36,584 nt of DNA from contig NZ_QVQH01000035.1 of NCBI RefSeq assembly GCF_003428645.1, positions 1-36,584 of the forward strand, given 5' to 3'. A model generated the notes under the pieces. It saw only the letters and a program-made list of their open reading frames with translations. It was not told the DNA's origin and did not search any database. The position numbers and the translations under genes were made by a program. This DNA is from Geodermatophilus marinus (lineage in GTDB: Bacteria > Actinomycetota > Actinomycetes > Mycobacteriales > Geodermatophilaceae). Shown in pieces: positions 7,865-15,411 of the stretch (positions within the stretch are counted from its first letter, which is position 1; each line of letters begins with the position of its first letter).

Positions 7865-8824
7865 GTGGTCCCCTACCGGTCGATCCTGTTCGTCCCCGGC
7901 CACAAGCCGCAGTGGGTCGACAAGGCCCTCGCCGCCGGCGCCGACTGCGTCGTGCTGGACCTCGAGGACTCGGTGCCCGCCGACCTCAAGGCCGCCGCCC
8001 GGCAGACGGTCGCCGACTCGATCCGGGCGGTCCGGCAGCGGGACACGCGGGTGGGGTTGTTCGTGCGGGTCAACCCGCTGGACACCCGGCTCACCGGCGG
8101 GGACCTCGAGGCGGTCGTCGTCCCCGGCCTGACCGGCGTCTTCGCCCCCAAGATCAGCACGGCGACCGACGTGCTGCGCTACGACGCCCTGCTCGACCAC
8201 TTCGAGGAGCGGGCAGGCGTCCGGGGCCTGGAGTACATCGTCCCGGTCGAGATGATCGGCGCGATCCAGCACGCCCGGGAGATCGCCCTGGCCTCCCCGC
8301 GGGTCGGCGCCATGATCGGCCCGACCGCGGAGCACGCCGACATCGCCCGCGCGGTCGGCTACCGGTGGACGCCCGAGGGCGAGGAGACGCTCTACCTGCG
8401 CAGCCGCATCCTGCTGGCCTGCCGGGAGGCCGGGATCCACCCGCTCACCGGGCTGTGGGAGCGGCTCGAGGACCTCGCCGGCCTCAAGGCGTTCGCCGAG
8501 AAGGGCCGCCAGCTCGGCTTCCGGGGGATGATCGCCATCCACCCCTCGCACGTGGCCACGGTCAACGAGGCCTTCACGCCCTCGCCCGACGAGGTCGACT
8601 TCCACCAGGGCCTGGTCGACGCCTACGAGGCCGCGGCCTCCGCCGGGCACGGCGCGGTGCGCTACCGCGGCGTGCACATCGACAAGGCCCACGCCGACAC
8701 CGCCCGCGAGTGGCTGGCGCACGCCCGGGCCCTGCCCGGCGCCGCGCCGGCGCCGCGGGACACCGCCCGGCGGCCCGCGGAGCGGGACGCGCTCGGCATC
8801 GACGCACCCGAGGGGGGGCACTGA
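7865..8824 (+). CDS. CitE/HpcH-family lyase (beta-hydroxyacyl-CoA lyase-like)
   Basis: TIM-barrel C-C lyase of 319 residues in the citrate lyase beta / malyl-CoA lyase family. These Mg-dependent enzymes split 3-hydroxyacyl-CoAs such as malyl-, citramalyl- or 3-hydroxy-3-methylglutaryl-CoA. It begins YRSILFVPGHKP and continues with VVLDLEDSVP (metal/substrate Asp-Glu region). Later come the acidic IVPVEMIGAIQHA motif and the C-terminal IHPSHVATVNEAFTPS segment typical of CitE-like proteins. GTG 7865 is two bases after the dehydrogenase stop, with GGAG at 7852-7855. Its order next to an acyl-CoA dehydrogenase and a MaoC hydratase resembles the M. tuberculosis Rv2498c-Rv2500c group (from memory). 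Confidence 0.85.
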   Translation: MVPYRSILFVPGHKPQWVDKALAAGADCVVLDLEDSVPADLKAAARQTVADSIRAVRQRDTRVGLFVRVNPLDTRLTGGDLEAVVVPGLTGVFAPKISTATDVLRYDALLDHFEERAGVRGLEYIVPVEMIGAIQHAREIALASPRVGAMIGPTAEHADIARAVGYRWTPEGEETLYLRSRILLACREAGIHPLTGLWERLEDLAGLKAFAEKGRQLGFRGMIAIHPSHVATVNEAFTPSPDEVDFHQGLVDAYEAAASAGHGAVRYRGVHIDKAHADTAREWLAHARALPGAAPAPRDTARRPAERDALGIDAPEGGH

Positions 8825-8826
8825 CC

Positions 8827-9357
8827 ATGCGCGGGCTGTACTTCGAGGAGTTCGAGGTCGGCCGGGTGTACCGGCACCCGTTCACCCGGACCGTCACCGA
8901 GTCCGACAACGTGCTGTTCACGTCGCTGACGATGAACACCCAGCCGCTGCACCTGGACCACGAGTTCGCCAAGGGCACCGTCCACGGGCGGCCGCTGTTC
9001 AACAGCCTGTTCACCCTCGCCCTGGTCGGCGGCTTCCACGTGCTGGAGCTGACCTTCGGGACGACGCTGGGCAACCTCGGCTACGACTCGGTGAAGTTCC
9101 CGAACCCGGTCTTCCACGGCGACACCCTGCGCGGCGAGACGACGATCCTGGACAAGCGGGAGAGCAGGAGCCGCACCGACAGCGGGATCGTGTGGTTCGA
9201 GCACCGCGGGTACAACCAGCGCGACGAGCTGGTCATGGTGTGCACCCGCGTCGGCCTCATGGCCAAGAGCCCCGAGCACGGGGGCAGCAACCCGGAGATC
9301 GGCGGCAGCGCGCCCGCCGTCGCCGGCGGCACCGCACCCTCCGAGGAGCACGCATGA
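8827..9357 (+). CDS. MaoC-family hydratase/dehydratase (mesaconyl/itaconyl-CoA hydratase-like)
   Basis: Hot-dog-fold protein of 176 residues, expected to hydrate or dehydrate a CoA ester. The segment 'TMNTQPLHLDHEFAKGT' corresponds to the hydratase-2 motif D-x-N-P-x-H. The His is present, but the Asp position reads Asn and the Asn position Gln, a pattern I associate with the mesaconyl/itaconyl-CoA hydratase branch. The last 25 residues are a Gly/Ser/Ala-rich tail without evident fold. ATG 8827 follows the lyase stop by two bases. The gene ends in an ATGA overlap with the aldehyde dehydrogenase gene. Pairing with the CitE-like lyase suggests consecutive steps, hydration then cleavage. Confidence 0.82.
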   Translation: MRGLYFEEFEVGRVYRHPFTRTVTESDNVLFTSLTMNTQPLHLDHEFAKGTVHGRPLFNSLFTLALVGGFHVLELTFGTTLGNLGYDSVKFPNPVFHGDTLRGETTILDKRESRSRTDSGIVWFEHRGYNQRDELVMVCTRVGLMAKSPEHGGSNPEIGGSAPAVAGGTAPSEEHA

Positions 9358-10826
9358 CCAGTACCGAGACCGACCTGCGGACCTGGGTCCCGGCCACCCG
9401 CGAGCTGCTGGTCGACGGCCGGCTGGTCGCCGGCGAGGGGCCGGTCATCGAGGCGGTCAACCCGGCCACCGAGCAGGTCACGGCCACCGTCCCGACCGCC
9501 ACGACCGCCCAGGTGGACGCCGCCGTCGCGGCCGCCCGCCGGGCGTTCCCCGCCTGGGCGGAGGCGAGCCCCGAGGAGCGCAGCGCGGCGATCCACCGGC
9601 TGGCCGACGTCTTCGAGCGGCACACCGAGCGGCTGACGGCCTCGATCGTCAACGAGGTCGGCACGCCGGTCGCCTTCGCCGAGGTCATGCAGGTCAAGCT
9701 CGGGATCACCCACCTGCGCTGGCAGGCCGAGGCGGCGAAGGTCGACCGCACCGTGCAGCTGGGGGAGTGGCACGACCCGGTGCTCACCCGCTCGGAGGTC
9801 GCCTACCGGCCGGCCGGGGTGGTGGCCTGCATCACCGGCTACAACTACCCGATCAACCTCGCCGTCTTCAAGTTCGGCGCGGCGCTGGCGGCCGGCTGCA
9901 CCGCGGTGCTGCTGCCGAGCCCGCGGACCCCGCTGACCACCCTGTGGATGGGCGAGCTGTTCGAGGAGGCCGGCATCCCGCCCGGCGTCCTCAACGTGGT
10001 CATCGGCGACGGCCCGTCGGTCGGCCAGCACCTGACCACCCACCCCGGGGTCGACCGGGTGTCGTTCACCGGCTCCGACGCCGTCGGCGCGCGGATCATG
10101 GAGCAGGCCGCCCGGGGGCTGAAGGGCGTGACCCTGGAGCTGGGCGGCAAGTCGCCGAACATCCTGCTGCCCGGGGTGGACGCGGCCGGCCTGGCCAAGG
10201 ACATCCACCTGCGGTGGGCGCGCAACGGCGGGCAGGGCTGCGCGGCGCTGGCCCGGATGCTGGTGCACGAGAGCCTGGTCGACGAGTTCCTCGCCGCCTC
10301 GGTCGAGGCGTTCACCGCCCTGGAGGTCGGCGACCCGTGGGACCGCTCGGTGAACATCGGGCCGATGATCCGCGAGGACCACCGGCAGCGGGTGCAGTCG
10401 TTCATCGACGGCGGCCTGGCCGACGGCGGGGAGATCGTGCTGTCGCTGGACACCCCGGTGCCCGACCGCGGGTACTTCGTCAACCCGGTCGTCTTCGCCG
10501 GCCTGCCGCACGACAACCGGCTGGTGCAGCAGGAGGTGTTCGGCCCGGTCGGCGTCGTCGTGCCGTTCGCCACCGAGGAGGAGGCGGTCCGGCTGGCCAA
10601 CGACACCGCCTACGGGCTGGCGGCCAACGTGTACACGCCCGACGTCGAGCACGGCCGTGCGCTGGCCGCGCGGTTGCGCTCCGGGACGGTGTGGGTCAAC
10701 GGCGGCGGCAACATGCGCCCGGACGCCCCCTTCGGCGGCTTCGGGCTGTCGGGCGTCGGGCGGGAGATCGGCGAGTGGGGCATCCGGGAGTACCTCGAGG
10801 TGCAGCACGTGCAGTGGCGGCCGTGA
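9354..10826 (+). CDS. NAD(P)-dependent aldehyde dehydrogenase
   Basis: Full-length aldehyde dehydrogenase of 490 residues, oxidising an aldehyde to the acid. All catalytic residues are visible: N164 in GYNYP, E262 in LELGGKSP and the nucleophile C296 in GQGCAAL. The 34-residue Glu-Cys spacing is standard. The cofactor motif FTGSDAVG lies near 238 and the C-terminal 'PFGGFGLSGVGREIG' is canonical. It starts at ATG 9354 inside the MaoC stop, with GAGGAG at 9343-9348. In context it could turn an alcohol-derived aldehyde into the substrate of the ligases or CoA-transferase here. Confidence 0.92.
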   Translation: MTSTETDLRTWVPATRELLVDGRLVAGEGPVIEAVNPATEQVTATVPTATTAQVDAAVAAARRAFPAWAEASPEERSAAIHRLADVFERHTERLTASIVNEVGTPVAFAEVMQVKLGITHLRWQAEAAKVDRTVQLGEWHDPVLTRSEVAYRPAGVVACITGYNYPINLAVFKFGAALAAGCTAVLLPSPRTPLTTLWMGELFEEAGIPPGVLNVVIGDGPSVGQHLTTHPGVDRVSFTGSDAVGARIMEQAARGLKGVTLELGGKSPNILLPGVDAAGLAKDIHLRWARNGGQGCAALARMLVHESLVDEFLAASVEAFTALEVGDPWDRSVNIGPMIREDHRQRVQSFIDGGLADGGEIVLSLDTPVPDRGYFVNPVVFAGLPHDNRLVQQEVFGPVGVVVPFATEEEAVRLANDTAYGLAANVYTPDVEHGRALAARLRSGTVWVNGGGNMRPDAPFGGFGLSGVGREIGEWGIREYLEVQHVQWRP

Positions 10827-10843
10827 CGGGGCAGGGGGAATCC

Positions 10844-12118
10844 ATGAGTGGCACGACGCAGGGCACCCCACCGCTGGCGGGGGTGACCGTCCTGGAGCTC
10901 GGCACGATGTACGCGGCGCCGACCGCCGGGCGGATGCTGCGCGACTTCGGCGCACGCGTGATCAAGGTGGAGGACCCGCGCACCGGCGACTACGCCCGGC
11001 AGTGGACGCCGCAGCACGAGGGGCTGTCCCTCGGCTTCGCCCGGCTCAACTCCGGCAAGGAGTCCATCGGCATCGACCTGCGCCGCCCGGAGGGCCGGGA
11101 CCTGGTGCGCCGGCTGGCCGCGCGGGTCGACGTGGTCGTCGAGTCCTTCCGGCCCGGCCGGCTCGAGGAGTGGGGCCTGGGCTACGACGTCCTCTCCGCC
11201 GAGAACCCCGGCCTGGTGCTCACCCGGGTGTCCGGGTTCGGCCAGACCGGCCCCTACCGGGAGCGCCCGGGGTTCGGCACGGTCGCCGAGACCGCCAGCG
11301 GCTACGCCTTCGTCAACGGCTGGCCGGAGACCCCGCCGACCTCGCCGCCGTTCGGGTTCGCCGACTCCATCGCCGGGCTCTCGGCGGCCTTCGGGACGAC
11401 CACCGCCCTGTTCCACCGCACCCGCAGCGGCCGCGGCGACGTCGTGGACGTGGCGCTCTACGAGCCGCTGATGTTCATCCTCGGCGACATGATCTTGAAC
11501 TACACGGCCACCGGGTTCGTCCAGGAGCGGGTGGGCAACGGCTCGGGCTCGGCGTCCCCGCGGGGCATCTACCAGGCCGGGGACGGGCAGTGGCTGGCGA
11601 TCGCGGCGTCGAACCAGACGATCGCGATGCGGCTGTTCGAGGCGATGGGGCGCCCGGAGTTCCAGACCGATCCCAAGTTCGCCACCAACGTCGCGCGGAT
11701 GACGCACAACGAGGAGCTCCAGGCGCACGTCACCGCGTGGGTGGCCCAGCGGCCGCGGGACGTCGTGCTCGCCGACCTGGAGGCGCACGAGGTGGTCGCC
11801 GCCCCGGTCAACGACGCCAAGGACATCGTCGAGGACCCCCACTTCCGCGAGCGCACCCTGGTGGAGCTGGCCGGCACCGCGCTCGGCAAGGTCCTGGTTC
11901 CCGGGCCGGTGCTGCACATGGGCGGCTACGACGGGCCGGTGTACGACGGCGTCCCGGCGGTCGGCGAGCACACCGGCGCGGTCCTGTCGGACCTGCTGCA
12001 GCTGTCGCCGGACGAGTTCGGCGCGCTCGACGGCGTCGTCTCCGCCACGACCCCGGACGGCACGCCCCCGGACGCCGCGCGGCCCGCCAGGACGCTGAGC
12101 TCGGCGTGGGCGGAGTGA
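10844..12118 (+). CDS. Class III (CaiB/BaiF) CoA-transferase
   Basis: CoA-transferase of 424 residues that would move CoA from a donor thioester to a carboxylic acid. Family features are the N-terminal VLELGTMYAAPTAGRMLRDFGA, VIKVEDP, GIDLRRPEGRDL, FRPGRLEEWGLGYD and VSGFGQTGPY. In the segment VDVALYEPL the residue I align by eye with the catalytic Asp of formyl-CoA transferase is E207; other family members may share this and the alignment needs checking. ATG 10844 is 17 bases after the dehydrogenase stop, behind a purine run (10832-10839). It overlaps the SDR start as GTGA. It may provide an ATP-independent way of making the same CoA esters as the ligase at 5023. Confidence 0.88.
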   Translation: MSGTTQGTPPLAGVTVLELGTMYAAPTAGRMLRDFGARVIKVEDPRTGDYARQWTPQHEGLSLGFARLNSGKESIGIDLRRPEGRDLVRRLAARVDVVVESFRPGRLEEWGLGYDVLSAENPGLVLTRVSGFGQTGPYRERPGFGTVAETASGYAFVNGWPETPPTSPPFGFADSIAGLSAAFGTTTALFHRTRSGRGDVVDVALYEPLMFILGDMILNYTATGFVQERVGNGSGSASPRGIYQAGDGQWLAIAASNQTIAMRLFEAMGRPEFQTDPKFATNVARMTHNEELQAHVTAWVAQRPRDVVLADLEAHEVVAAPVNDAKDIVEDPHFRERTLVELAGTALGKVLVPGPVLHMGGYDGPVYDGVPAVGEHTGAVLSDLLQLSPDEFGALDGVVSATTPDGTPPDAARPARTLSSAWAE

Positions 12119-12888
12119 CCGGGCCGGCGGGCCGGCCCGGTCCGGCCGTCGACCTGACCGGCAAGGTCGCCCTGGTCACCGGTGGCAGCCGCGGGCTGGG
12201 CCGCGAGATGGTGCTCGGCCTGGCCTCCGCCGGCGCCGACGTGGTCATCGCCAGCCGCGACCTGGACAGCTGCGAGAAGGCCGCGGCCGAGGTGCGCGAG
12301 ACGACCGGGCGGCGGGCGCTGCCGGTCGCGGCGCACGTCGGCCGCTGGGATGCGCTCGACGACCTGGTCGAGGCCGCCTACGGCGAGTTCGGCCGGGTCG
12401 ACGTCCTGGTCAACAACGCCGGGATGAGCCCGCGCTACGACACCGTGGCCGACGTGAGCGAGCTGCTCTTCGACAAGGTGCTCGGCGTCAACCTCAAGGG
12501 GCCCTTCCGGCTCGCCGCGCTGGTCGGCACCCGGATGGCCGCCGGCGAGGGCGGGTCGATCATCAACGTCTCCAGCACCGGCGCGGTGCGGCCGCGGGCC
12601 GACATCGTCCCCTACGCCGCGGCGAAGGCCGGGCTCAACGCGGTCACCGTCGGGCTGGCGCACGCCTTCGGCCCGACCGTCCGGGTGAACGCGATCATGT
12701 GCGGCACCTTCCTCACCGACGTCTCGGCGGCCTGGGACATGGACGCGTTCGCGCAGCGGGCGGCGACCTTCGCCCTCGGCCGCGGCGGGCGGCCGTCGGA
12801 GATCGTCGGCACCGCCCTGTACCTGGCCGGCGACTGGTCCTCGTTCACCACGGGATCGGTCCTCACCGTCGACGGAGGACAGCCGTGA
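12115..12888 (+). CDS. Short-chain dehydrogenase/reductase (classical SDR)
   Basis: NAD(P)-dependent oxidoreductase of 257 residues. The Rossmann motif TGGSRGLG lies at 22-29 and NNAG follows near 100. The catalytic set is S154-Y167-K171 (YAAAK). The C-terminus DGGQP is typical of a 3-oxoacyl-ACP-reductase-like or hydroxyacyl-CoA dehydrogenase SDR. It lacks the long insertion seen in the two mycofactocin-type SDRs elsewhere in the window, so it probably uses soluble NAD(P). GTG 12115 overlaps the previous stop; GTG 12106 is an alternative three codons earlier. A hydroxyacyl-CoA or ring-hydroxyl oxidation is plausible; the substrate is not evident. Confidence 0.85.
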   Translation: MTGPAGRPGPAVDLTGKVALVTGGSRGLGREMVLGLASAGADVVIASRDLDSCEKAAAEVRETTGRRALPVAAHVGRWDALDDLVEAAYGEFGRVDVLVNNAGMSPRYDTVADVSELLFDKVLGVNLKGPFRLAALVGTRMAAGEGGSIINVSSTGAVRPRADIVPYAAAKAGLNAVTVGLAHAFGPTVRVNAIMCGTFLTDVSAAWDMDAFAQRAATFALGRGGRPSEIVGTALYLAGDWSSFTTGSVLTVDGGQP

Positions 12889-13718
12889 TCATCGACGTGC
12901 ACTGCCACGCGTGGCCCGACGCCATCGCCGAGCGGGCGCTGGGGCCGCGGGTGCCCCAGCTGCCGCGGGTCGGCGACGGCAAGATCTCCACCCTGCCGGG
13001 CGTGCTGGCCGACTCCGGCGTCGACCGCGGCGTGCTGCTCGGCATCGCCGACACCGCCAAGTACGTCGACGGGACCAACCGCTTCGTGGCCCGCTCCCGC
13101 GGTGGCCCGCTGCTCGGCTTCGGCACGATCCACCCCGACCTCCCGGTCGAGGAGAACCTCGCCTCGCTGCGCCGCAACGGCATCCCCGGGGTGAAGCTGC
13201 ACTCGCTGTTCCAGGGGTTCGCCTACGACGACCGGCGGGTCTGGGACATCCTGGAGGCGTTCGGCTCGGAGATCGCCGTCATCGCGCACGTGGGCGCCGG
13301 CGGGGACCGGGAGAGCAACGAGCGGGCCACGCCCGGGATGATCCGCGACATCGTCCGGCAGTTCCCGGACCTGCGCCTGGTGGCCTGCCACTTCGGCGGC
13401 TACCACAGGCTCGAGGAGGCCGAGGCCGACCTGCTCGGCGAGAACGTGTACCTGGAGACGTCCTGGCCGCCGACCATGGCCGAGCTCGCCCCCGAGCGGG
13501 TGCGGGAGATCATCGGCCGGCACGGCGCCGACCGGATCGTGTTCGGCTCGGACTGGCCGATGGCCGACCCGGCCCGGGAGATCGCCGCCGTCCGGGCGCT
13601 GGGCTACGACGACGAGACCACGGCCGGCATCCTCGGCGGCAACTTCGCCCGGCTCATGGGCATCGCCGAGGGCGAGCCGGCGCCCGGCCCGCTGGTCGAG
13701 GAGGCGCCCCGTGGCTGA
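12885..13718 (+). CDS. Amidohydrolase-family TIM-barrel protein (amidohydrolase_2 / decarboxylase-like)
   Basis: Metal-dependent hydrolase or decarboxylase of 277 residues in the ACMSD / gamma-resorcylate decarboxylase type superfamily. It opens with IIDVHCHAWPDA, whose HxH supplies two metal ligands. It continues with GFGTIHPD, GVKLHS, VIAHVGAGG (third His), an HFGGYHR segment and FGSDWPM, whose Asp is the usual last ligand. GTG 12885 overlaps the SDR stop as GTGA, and the end overlaps the crotonase gene by 8 bases, so it belongs to the operon. The family includes decarboxylases and C-C or C-N hydrolases acting on ring acids; which reaction occurs here cannot be told. Confidence 0.82.
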   Translation: MIIDVHCHAWPDAIAERALGPRVPQLPRVGDGKISTLPGVLADSGVDRGVLLGIADTAKYVDGTNRFVARSRGGPLLGFGTIHPDLPVEENLASLRRNGIPGVKLHSLFQGFAYDDRRVWDILEAFGSEIAVIAHVGAGGDRESNERATPGMIRDIVRQFPDLRLVACHFGGYHRLEEAEADLLGENVYLETSWPPTMAELAPERVREIIGRHGADRIVFGSDWPMADPAREIAAVRALGYDDETTAGILGGNFARLMGIAEGEPAPGPLVEEAPRG

Positions 13719-14481
13719 CGGCGTGCTGGTCGACCAGCGGGGCGACGCCACCTGGATCACCCTGAACCGGCCCGACCGGCGCAACGCCTACGACCCGGAG
13801 ATGGCCGAGGCGGTGGTCGAGGCCCTCGACGGCAGCACCCGCAGCCGCGCCGTCGTCATCACCGGGGTGCCGGGCTCGTTCTGCGCCGGGGGGGCGCTGA
13901 CCAACCTCTCGGCGCCCGACGTGACGAGCCTGCGCGGGCTCTACCGGGCCTCGCTGCGGCTGTTCGACGCCATCCGCAACCACCCCCGGCCGGTGATCGC
14001 CGCGGTCAACGGCCCGGCCGCCGGCGGGGGCAACGAGCTCGTGGTGGCCTGCGACCTGGCGGTCGCCGGCGAGTCGGCCACGTTCGGGCAGACCGGCCCG
14101 CGGGTGGGCAGCGCCCCGGTCACCGGCGCGACCAACGTGCTCGGCGTCCAGATCGGCGAGAAGCGGGCCAAGGAGATGGCCTTCCTCTGCCGGCGCTACA
14201 CCGCGGCCCAGGCGCTCGAGCTGGGGCTGGTCAACGCCGTCGTCCCCGACGACGAGCTGGTCGGCGCGGTGGACGCGCTGGTCGAGGAGCTGTCGGTGCT
14301 CTCCCCGCGGTACCTGGAGATCGCCAAGGTCAGCTCGAACGTCTGGTGGAACGCCGCCCGCGACTCGTTCACGAACGGGCTGGGCATGCTCGTGCAGGCG
14401 ATCGGCAGCCCGGACATGGCCGAGGGCGCCCAGGCGTTCCTGGAGAAGCGCCGCCCGCGGTTCCCCCCGCCCGACGCCTGA
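13711..14481 (+). CDS. Crotonase-fold enzyme, MenB/BadI-like (possible ring-opening hydrolase)
   Basis: Crotonase of 256 residues. The oxyanion-hole segments are SFCAGGAL and GPAAGGGNELVVACD, with E109 at the first catalytic Glu position. The second hydratase Glu, 20 residues later, is G129 (FGQTGPRVGSAP), so it is unlikely to be a plain hydratase. The segments 'KEMAFLCRRYTAAQALELGLVN' and C-terminal 'FLEKRRPRF' match the branch holding MenB (DHNA-CoA synthase) and BadI (2-ketocyclohexanecarboxyl-CoA hydrolase). In a catabolic operon BadI-like cleavage of a cyclic beta-keto-CoA is the more attractive idea. No other menaquinone genes are nearby. GTG 13711 overlaps the preceding gene. This is the last gene of the operon. 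Confidence 0.82.
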   Translation: MADGVLVDQRGDATWITLNRPDRRNAYDPEMAEAVVEALDGSTRSRAVVITGVPGSFCAGGALTNLSAPDVTSLRGLYRASLRLFDAIRNHPRPVIAAVNGPAAGGGNELVVACDLAVAGESATFGQTGPRVGSAPVTGATNVLGVQIGEKRAKEMAFLCRRYTAAQALELGLVNAVVPDDELVGAVDALVEELSVLSPRYLEIAKVSSNVWWNAARDSFTNGLGMLVQAIGSPDMAEGAQAFLEKRRPRFPPPDA

Positions 14482-14493
14482 GCCTCCTCTCCG

Positions 14494-14531
14494 CCGCGAT
14501 CCCCGCGCCGCGATCCCCGCTCCGCGATCAT
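14494..14531. repeat. 14-base direct repeat, about 2.6 copies
   Basis: CCGCGATCCCCGCG (14494-14507) is followed at once by a copy with one change (14508-14521) and then a partial CCGCGATCAT that runs into the large hairpin. It lies just after the stop of the crotonase gene. It may be slippage debris or one end of a dispersed repeat element. Confidence 0.5.
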
Positions 14532-14592
14532 GAAGTACGGGAAGCGACACACGGGGACCGGCCCGCGTGTCGCTTCCCGGAGTTCGTGATCG
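14525..14592. repeat. Large imperfect inverted repeat (31-base arms), REP-like or terminator
   Basis: Arms 14525-14555 and 14562-14592 pair at 27 of 31 positions around a six-base centre. The inner part (GGGAAGCGACAC and its complement) is perfect. Both outer ends carry GATC with CG. As RNA it would form a long stem and could end the nine-gene operon. The sequence is less GC-extreme than ordinary terminators here and looks more like a dispersed palindromic element. No T-run follows. Confidence 0.6.
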
Positions 14593-14666
14593 TCGGGGGA
14601 CCTCGGCACATCAGGGCTGGCCCCGACCGTGAGTCCGCGGATCGAGTTCTGCGCATCCCCCTTGCT

Positions 14667-14684
14667 TCGTGACTCAAGTCACGA
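14667..14684. promoter_or_regulatory. CRP/GlxR-type operator candidate
   Basis: TCGTGACTCAAGTCACGA has perfect 8-base arms around CA. Written as GTGA-N6-TCAC it matches the core of the CRP-family consensus TGTGA-N6-TCACA. It lies 166 bases upstream of the PNPOx-like gene at 14850. A second small inverted repeat AGGGTCGAACCCT follows at 14687-14699. A regulator of the CRP/FNR family is inferred. Confidence 0.5.
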
Positions 14685-14849
14685 CTAGGGTCGAACCCTG
14701 ACAATGATGCGGTCCTTATCGATGCGCCCGTCGACGTCGGTGAACCGCGGGGGCGCCGGCTGGCGTCCCGAGACCTGAGGGATGCCGCTCGCCGCCAGGG
14801 ATGCGGCGCCCCTGCGACCGCCGAGTCGCCGTCCGAGATAGGGAGCGTC

Positions 14850-15380
14850 GTGCCCGAAGAATTCGACAGCTACAGGGACCTGCACGACTACGCCCTCGAT
14901 GAAGAAGACGAGAAGTGGCTGCTGCGCGAGCAGAAGGAATGCACGTTCATCTGGTCCAACAAGCAGGGTGAACCGGTGGGCGTGATCATGATGTACCTGG
15001 CCGATCGAGGGAAGATCTGGCTGATGGTCACGGAGGACCGGGTGCGGGTCGCGGCGGTGCGGCGGGACCCCCGGACGTGCATCGTCATCTCGAGTGCGGG
15101 ACTGCCTGGCGGTACTGGCAAGACCGTCACGTACAAGGGCACCACGCGAGTTCTTCCGCACGACGCCCCGGAAGCGGCCGGATGGTTCTTCCGCGACTAC
15201 GCCGCGAAGATGAACGGGGAGGGGAATGAGGAGCGGATCGAGTTCTTCCGCACCGTGCTCGACATCCCTGAGCGGGTCGTGCTGGAGTTCACCCCCGGGA
15301 AGAAGATCACGTACGACGGCGACAAGATGGCCGCCTTGACGCCCGGAGCCTCCGGCAAGTTCGACGACATGTACAAGTGA
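14850..15380 (+). CDS. PNPOx-like split beta-barrel flavin/F420-binding family protein
   Basis: Protein of 176 residues in the pyridoxamine-5'-phosphate oxidase-like superfamily, whose members bind FMN, F420 or haem. Supporting segments are 'QKECTFIWSNKQGEPVGVIMMY' (first strands), RVAAVRRDPRTCIVISS and VVLEFTPGKKITYDGDKMA. It is a clear relative of the minus-strand protein at 16631-17224, sharing EC-T, RDPR, GLPG and a VLE-TP end. GTG 14850 has GGGAG at 14841-14845. Codons such as GAA, GAT, AGG and GGT are frequent, unlike the flanking genes, so this gene and the next two may have arrived separately. Cofactor and substrate are unknown. Confidence 0.75.
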   Translation: MPEEFDSYRDLHDYALDEEDEKWLLREQKECTFIWSNKQGEPVGVIMMYLADRGKIWLMVTEDRVRVAAVRRDPRTCIVISSAGLPGGTGKTVTYKGTTRVLPHDAPEAAGWFFRDYAAKMNGEGNEERIEFFRTVLDIPERVVLEFTPGKKITYDGDKMAALTPGASGKFDDMYK

Positions 15381-15411
15381 CCGTCCGGCCACCGCAGAAA
15401 GGCGTGGAAAC

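Larger units (their letters stand above)
14482..14849. other. 368-base intergenic region with repeats and operator-like palindrome
   Basis: No gene is evident. From left to right it holds a 14-base direct repeat (14494-14521, with a partial third copy to 14531), a 31-base-arm hairpin (14525-14592), a CRP-like palindrome (14667-14684) and a smaller inverted repeat AGGGTCGAACCCT (14687-14699). About 150 bases precede the GTG at 14850. The sequence is less GC-biased from about 14590 onward, like the genes that follow. Confidence 0.6.

Noticed and set aside
13711..14481. Menaquinone gene menB
   Set aside because: Sequence branch is compatible, but no other menaquinone gene is nearby and it is coupled to catabolic genes; left as MenB/BadI-like.
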